Of a stretch of DNA of 64,000 nt, positions 61,649-64,000 are shown in pieces. This DNA is from CAVOJY01 sp963696405 (GTDB lineage Bacteria > Chloroflexota > Limnocylindria > Limnocylindrales > CSP1-4). Under the pieces are notes generated by a model. That model was not told the origin of the DNA and made no database searches. It saw only the letters and a list, made by a program, of their open reading frames with translations. The stretch is taken from assembly GCA_963696405.1 (NCBI GenBank), contig CAVOJY010000005.1, positions 124,001 to 188,000 of the forward strand. Reading direction: 5' to 3'. The translations under genes were made by a program, and so were the position numbers. The stretch's first letter is position 1. Each line of letters starts with the position of its first letter.

Positions 61649-63019
61649 TCAGTAGTCGAAGCGTTCCCAGTGGATCTGCCGCGCGGGCACACCCAGGGAG
61701 CGAAGTCGCGGGCGGACGACATCCATCATCTCGACGGGGCCGCACAGGTAGATGTCGCGATCACAAACGTCCGGCACGAGGGCACCGAGCGCACTGGCAT
61801 CGAGCGGGTCGGCCGGGAGATCCACCCCGCGCCGCCCCACGATGTAGTGGACGGCAGCACCGCGCAGGCGAGCCAGCGTGTCGATCTCGCCGCGGAAGAC
61901 CAGGTCCTCCTGTCGCCGAGCCCGGTAGATGAGTGCGAGGTCGCCCGGCCCGGCCGGAAGATCCTCGAGCAGCGCACGCAACGGCGCGATCCCGATGCCG
62001 CAAGCGACCAGGAGGACCCGCTGGCGGGTGCGCCGGGCCGCGGTGAGGGCGCCGTACGGGCCCTCGACCAGGACGCGCGGACCGACGCGGAGATGCTGGA
62101 GGCCCTTTGTGTCGTCCCCGAGGTCCTTGATCGTCAGGCGCAGGTACTGGCCGTTCGGGGCAGCGGACAGCGAGAAGGGGTGATGGCGCCACCAGCCGTA
62201 CCGGCCGAGGAACCGCCACTGGAAGAACTGGCCCGCGCGGACGGCGAGCCGGTCGAGGTCGCGGCCCGTGACGTAGACGGAAACTACCCCGGGCGCTTCC
62301 TGGATGACGCTCACGACGCGCAGCCGGTGGCGGATCGAGAGGTACAGCGGCTGGCCCACGCGGAAGAGGAGGACGCACGCTGCCGTGAGCGCGTACAGCG
62401 CGATCCAGTAGGCGCGGGCGACCGGATCGGAGGAGAAGTCCGAGCCGACCACGAGCTGGTGGGCGAAGCCGAGCGCGACGGCGAGATAGGCGTAGAGGTG
62501 GAGGCCGAACCACGTCTCGTACCCGACACGCCGCCTGGCCGCCCGGATGGAGCTGATGGCGAGCATGACGAACAGCGCGAGGGCTACCGCGGCCAGGAGG
62601 ACATACGGGTACGTCGTGATGAGCGTCACGGCCTCGTCGAGGAGGGACGAGCCGATCCCCATCGCGTAACCAGCGGTCGTGAACGCGAAATGGGCAACGA
62701 TGAGCCAGACCGTGGCGAACCCGATCCAGCGGTGCGCCCACGCCAGCCGGTCCGTGCCGAAGACCTGGTCGAGCCACGGGCTCCGGGACATGAGGATGAT
62801 GCCCAGCAGCGCAAGGTACGTCCCGAGGAGAGCCGTCAGCTGGCCGGTCGCCGTGAGGATGCCGGCCAGGCTGCCCAGTTGCTCGAGCCCGCCGTGGCGC
62901 ACCCACATGCCGACGATGAGCAGCCCGTTGGCGGTCGCGAGGGCGACCACGTCGGTGGCTCGAATCGACCACGTCCGCGGGAACGGAACGCCGTAGTGGT
63001 TGCGGGCACGTGCGGTCAT
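61649..63019 (-). CDS. Ferric-reductase-like flavocytochrome with NAD(P)H/FAD domain
   Basis: About 456 residues. The N-terminal half has six or so membrane helices of the ferric reductase/NADPH oxidase type with paired histidines for haem (LAWAHRWIGFATVWLIVAHFAF, then GLHLYAYLAVALGFAHQL). The C-terminal half is an FNR-like domain: FAD motif RHHPFSLSAAP, GPYGALT, and the NAD site VACGIGIAPLRALLEDL, then YLCGPVEMM. It should move electrons from NAD(P)H across the membrane to the flavinylated partner. The ATG at 63019 is chosen for its AGGA upstream; a start at 63067 is possible. Confidence 0.88.
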   Translation of the reverse strand: MTARARNHYGVPFPRTWSIRATDVVALATANGLLIVGMWVRHGGLEQLGSLAGILTATGQLTALLGTYLALLGIILMSRSPWLDQVFGTDRLAWAHRWIGFATVWLIVAHFAFTTAGYAMGIGSSLLDEAVTLITTYPYVLLAAVALALFVMLAISSIRAARRRVGYETWFGLHLYAYLAVALGFAHQLVVGSDFSSDPVARAYWIALYALTAACVLLFRVGQPLYLSIRHRLRVVSVIQEAPGVVSVYVTGRDLDRLAVRAGQFFQWRFLGRYGWWRHHPFSLSAAPNGQYLRLTIKDLGDDTKGLQHLRVGPRVLVEGPYGALTAARRTRQRVLLVACGIGIAPLRALLEDLPAGPGDLALIYRARRQEDLVFRGEIDTLARLRGAAVHYIVGRRGVDLPADPLDASALGALVPDVCDRDIYLCGPVEMMDVVRPRLRSLGVPARQIHWERFDY

Positions 63020-63170
63020 CTCGGTCCTGCCGCCAGCGCGCGGAACAGAGGTCAACTCTCCTTGCATGGTCAGTCATTCTGACGGCCCGTGCTGGGAGGT
63101 TGCTGTGAGGCCGGCTGTGAATTGGCGGTGGCCTGATCAAGAAACCTTCATGACGGCCGCGCAGCGTCGA

Positions 63171-63750
63171 TCAGGGGCCGACCACGGTGATGTCGCTGGC
63201 CGTCTGGGACCCGAGGATGCCATTCGGGTTCGGGGTTGCGTTGGGGTCGGGGGTGGCGCCGGGAGCGCCAGGGGCACCGTTGCCGTCGGCGTTCGGGCCG
63301 CCGCGAAGGGAGCCAACCTGCACCCTGACCGTGCTGCCGACCGTGACGTCGGAGGAGGACGCAGTCGCCGCCCGGTGATAGGTCGTGGAGGAATCGGTCT
63401 TGACCTGCATGGTGGTGCCGGAGCTGAGCTTGACCGTGACTTCACCATCGGCGACGTTCGCCACGGTGCCCTCGATCGTGAGCGAGCCGGCCCCCAGACC
63501 GCCGATACCACCCGGAGCGAAGCTCCCCTGCGGGCGGAAGCTGCCCCCCGGGAACGCGCCGTTGCCGGGGACGTTGCGGTTGCCGGCGCCGCTCGAGGTC
63601 GGGGCGGTCATGCGCCCCACGGCAAAGGTCACCCCGGCGACGGCGACGAGCGCCGCAACGACGAGGAGGACCGACCCTGCGGAGGCTCCTTTCGCTGCGG
63701 GGAAATCGGGGCGCGGGCGGTGTCTGCGGAGGCAGCGGTGTCTGTTCCAT
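63171..63750 (-). CDS. Membrane-anchored DUF5666-like protein (one-base frameshift)
   Basis: About 193 residues in two frames. The start at 63750 has AAGGAG 8 nt upstream and begins MEQTPLPPQTPPAP. Removing one C from a CCCC run near 63709-63713 continues into DFPAAKGASAGSVLLVVAALVAVAGVTFAVG, a membrane anchor, and then a Gly/Asn-rich spacer. The folded part (LTIEGTVANVADGEVTVKLSSGTTMQVKTDSSTTYHRA) has the beta-barrel pattern of DUF5666. Length fits one extra base. It lies 12 bp after an ABC permease gene, suggesting a role beside a MacAB-like system. Confidence 0.75.
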
Positions 63751-63762
63751 GCCGGGTACTCC

Positions 63763-64000
63763 TTACTGGTAGTGAAGGGCGACGATTGGATCGAGCCTGG
63801 CCGCCTGGCGCGCCGGCCAGACCCCGAACACGACGCCGACGGCCAGGCTGAAGCCGAGTGCCACGACGACCATGACCGGGTTGAACTGGAATCCCCAGCC
63901 GGCGATCACCCCGATGATCGCGGTGCCGGCGATCCCGACGAGGATGCCGATGAGGCCGCCGATCAGCGAGATGGTGAGGGCCTCGATGAGGAACTGCAGA
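63763..64000 (-). CDS. MacB/FtsX-like ABC transporter permease, C-terminal part
   Basis: The gene is cut by the window end; 79 codons remain. The sequence LQFLIEALTISLIGGLIGILVG and the end SLAVGVVFGVWPARQAARLDPIVALHYQ are the last two membrane helices and the characteristic PARxAARLDPIxAL tail of MacB-type permeases, which with an ATPase export macrolides, peptides or lipoproteins. The 5' part and the ATPase must lie beyond the window. The following DUF5666-like gene is probably in the same operon. Confidence 0.88.
   Translation of the reverse strand, partial: LQFLIEALTISLIGGLIGILVGIAGTAIIGVIAGWGFQFNPVMVVVALGFSLAVGVVFGVWPARQAARLDPIVALHYQ

Overview
The window is very GC-rich bacterial DNA with dense, mostly minus-strand operons, GTG/TTG starts, Pro/Thr/Ala-rich linkers in envelope proteins and many low-complexity inserts in housekeeping enzymes. 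The gene complement (lipoprotein signals, no lipopolysaccharide genes, BirA without a DNA-binding domain, a fused carboxyltransferase AccD-AccA, ECF sigma factors with membrane partners) fits a Chloroflexota bacterium. A class such as Limnocylindria is only a guess. It looks like one continuous piece of chromosome. I see no rRNA, tRNA, insertion sequence, prophage or CRISPR.

Layout: (1) 1-11.7 kb, accessory: a HicAB toxin-antitoxin pair with twin operators, a large secreted protein broken by two small indels, a zinc-finger anti-sigma protein, a DUF4160/DUF2442-HTH pair, two tandem paralogous lipoproteins behind an ECF sigma factor, and an HTH-nuclease protein preceded by a perfect 20-bp palindrome. 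(2) 11.75-23.7 kb: a long minus-strand fatty-acid operon, birA, an ECF sigma/membrane-protein pair, accDA, a biotin-domain protein lacking its lysine, accC, fabZ, a metallophosphatase, fabF, accB, fabH, fabG. (3) 23.7-34.9 kb: lysC, a two-component system divergent from a helical membrane-anchored protein, hom-thrC-thrB, trpS and an AI-2E-type transporter. (4) 34.9-40.9 kb: a lipoprotein, a small ORF, a cobalamin-riboswitch-controlled btuF-btuC-btuD operon and a secreted Cys/His protein with a lipoprotein partner. (5) 41-45.9 kb: a catabolic-looking divergon (SDR, barrel enzyme and amidohydrolase against a sugar-binding lipoprotein) around a strong promoter and perfect palindrome. (6) 46-54.2 kb: an operon for sugar-phosphate and one-carbon metabolism (apt, GNAT, ahcY, metK, manC, pgm, pgi/pmi). 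(7) 54.3-59 kb: HPr, a palindrome-rich spacer, Enzyme I, archease-rtcB. (8) 59-64 kb: an envelope/redox block (helical protein, ApbE, FMN-binding protein, ferric-reductase-like flavocytochrome, DUF5666-like protein, MacB-like permease cut by the window end).

Two general points matter to a reader. First, at least ten genes, including fabZ, the response regulator and phosphomannomutase, carry one or two small indels, mostly in homopolymers or short tandem repeats. Every frame can be restored by changing 1, 2 or 4 bases, so residual assembly errors are more likely than mass pseudogenization. These genes are annotated across the break. Second, many genes lack a Shine-Dalgarno sequence and instead have a TAnnnT -10 box 6-8 nt before the start codon, which points to leaderless transcription (lysC, hom, trpS, the response regulator, HPr, the AI-2E transporter, the ECF sigma gene).
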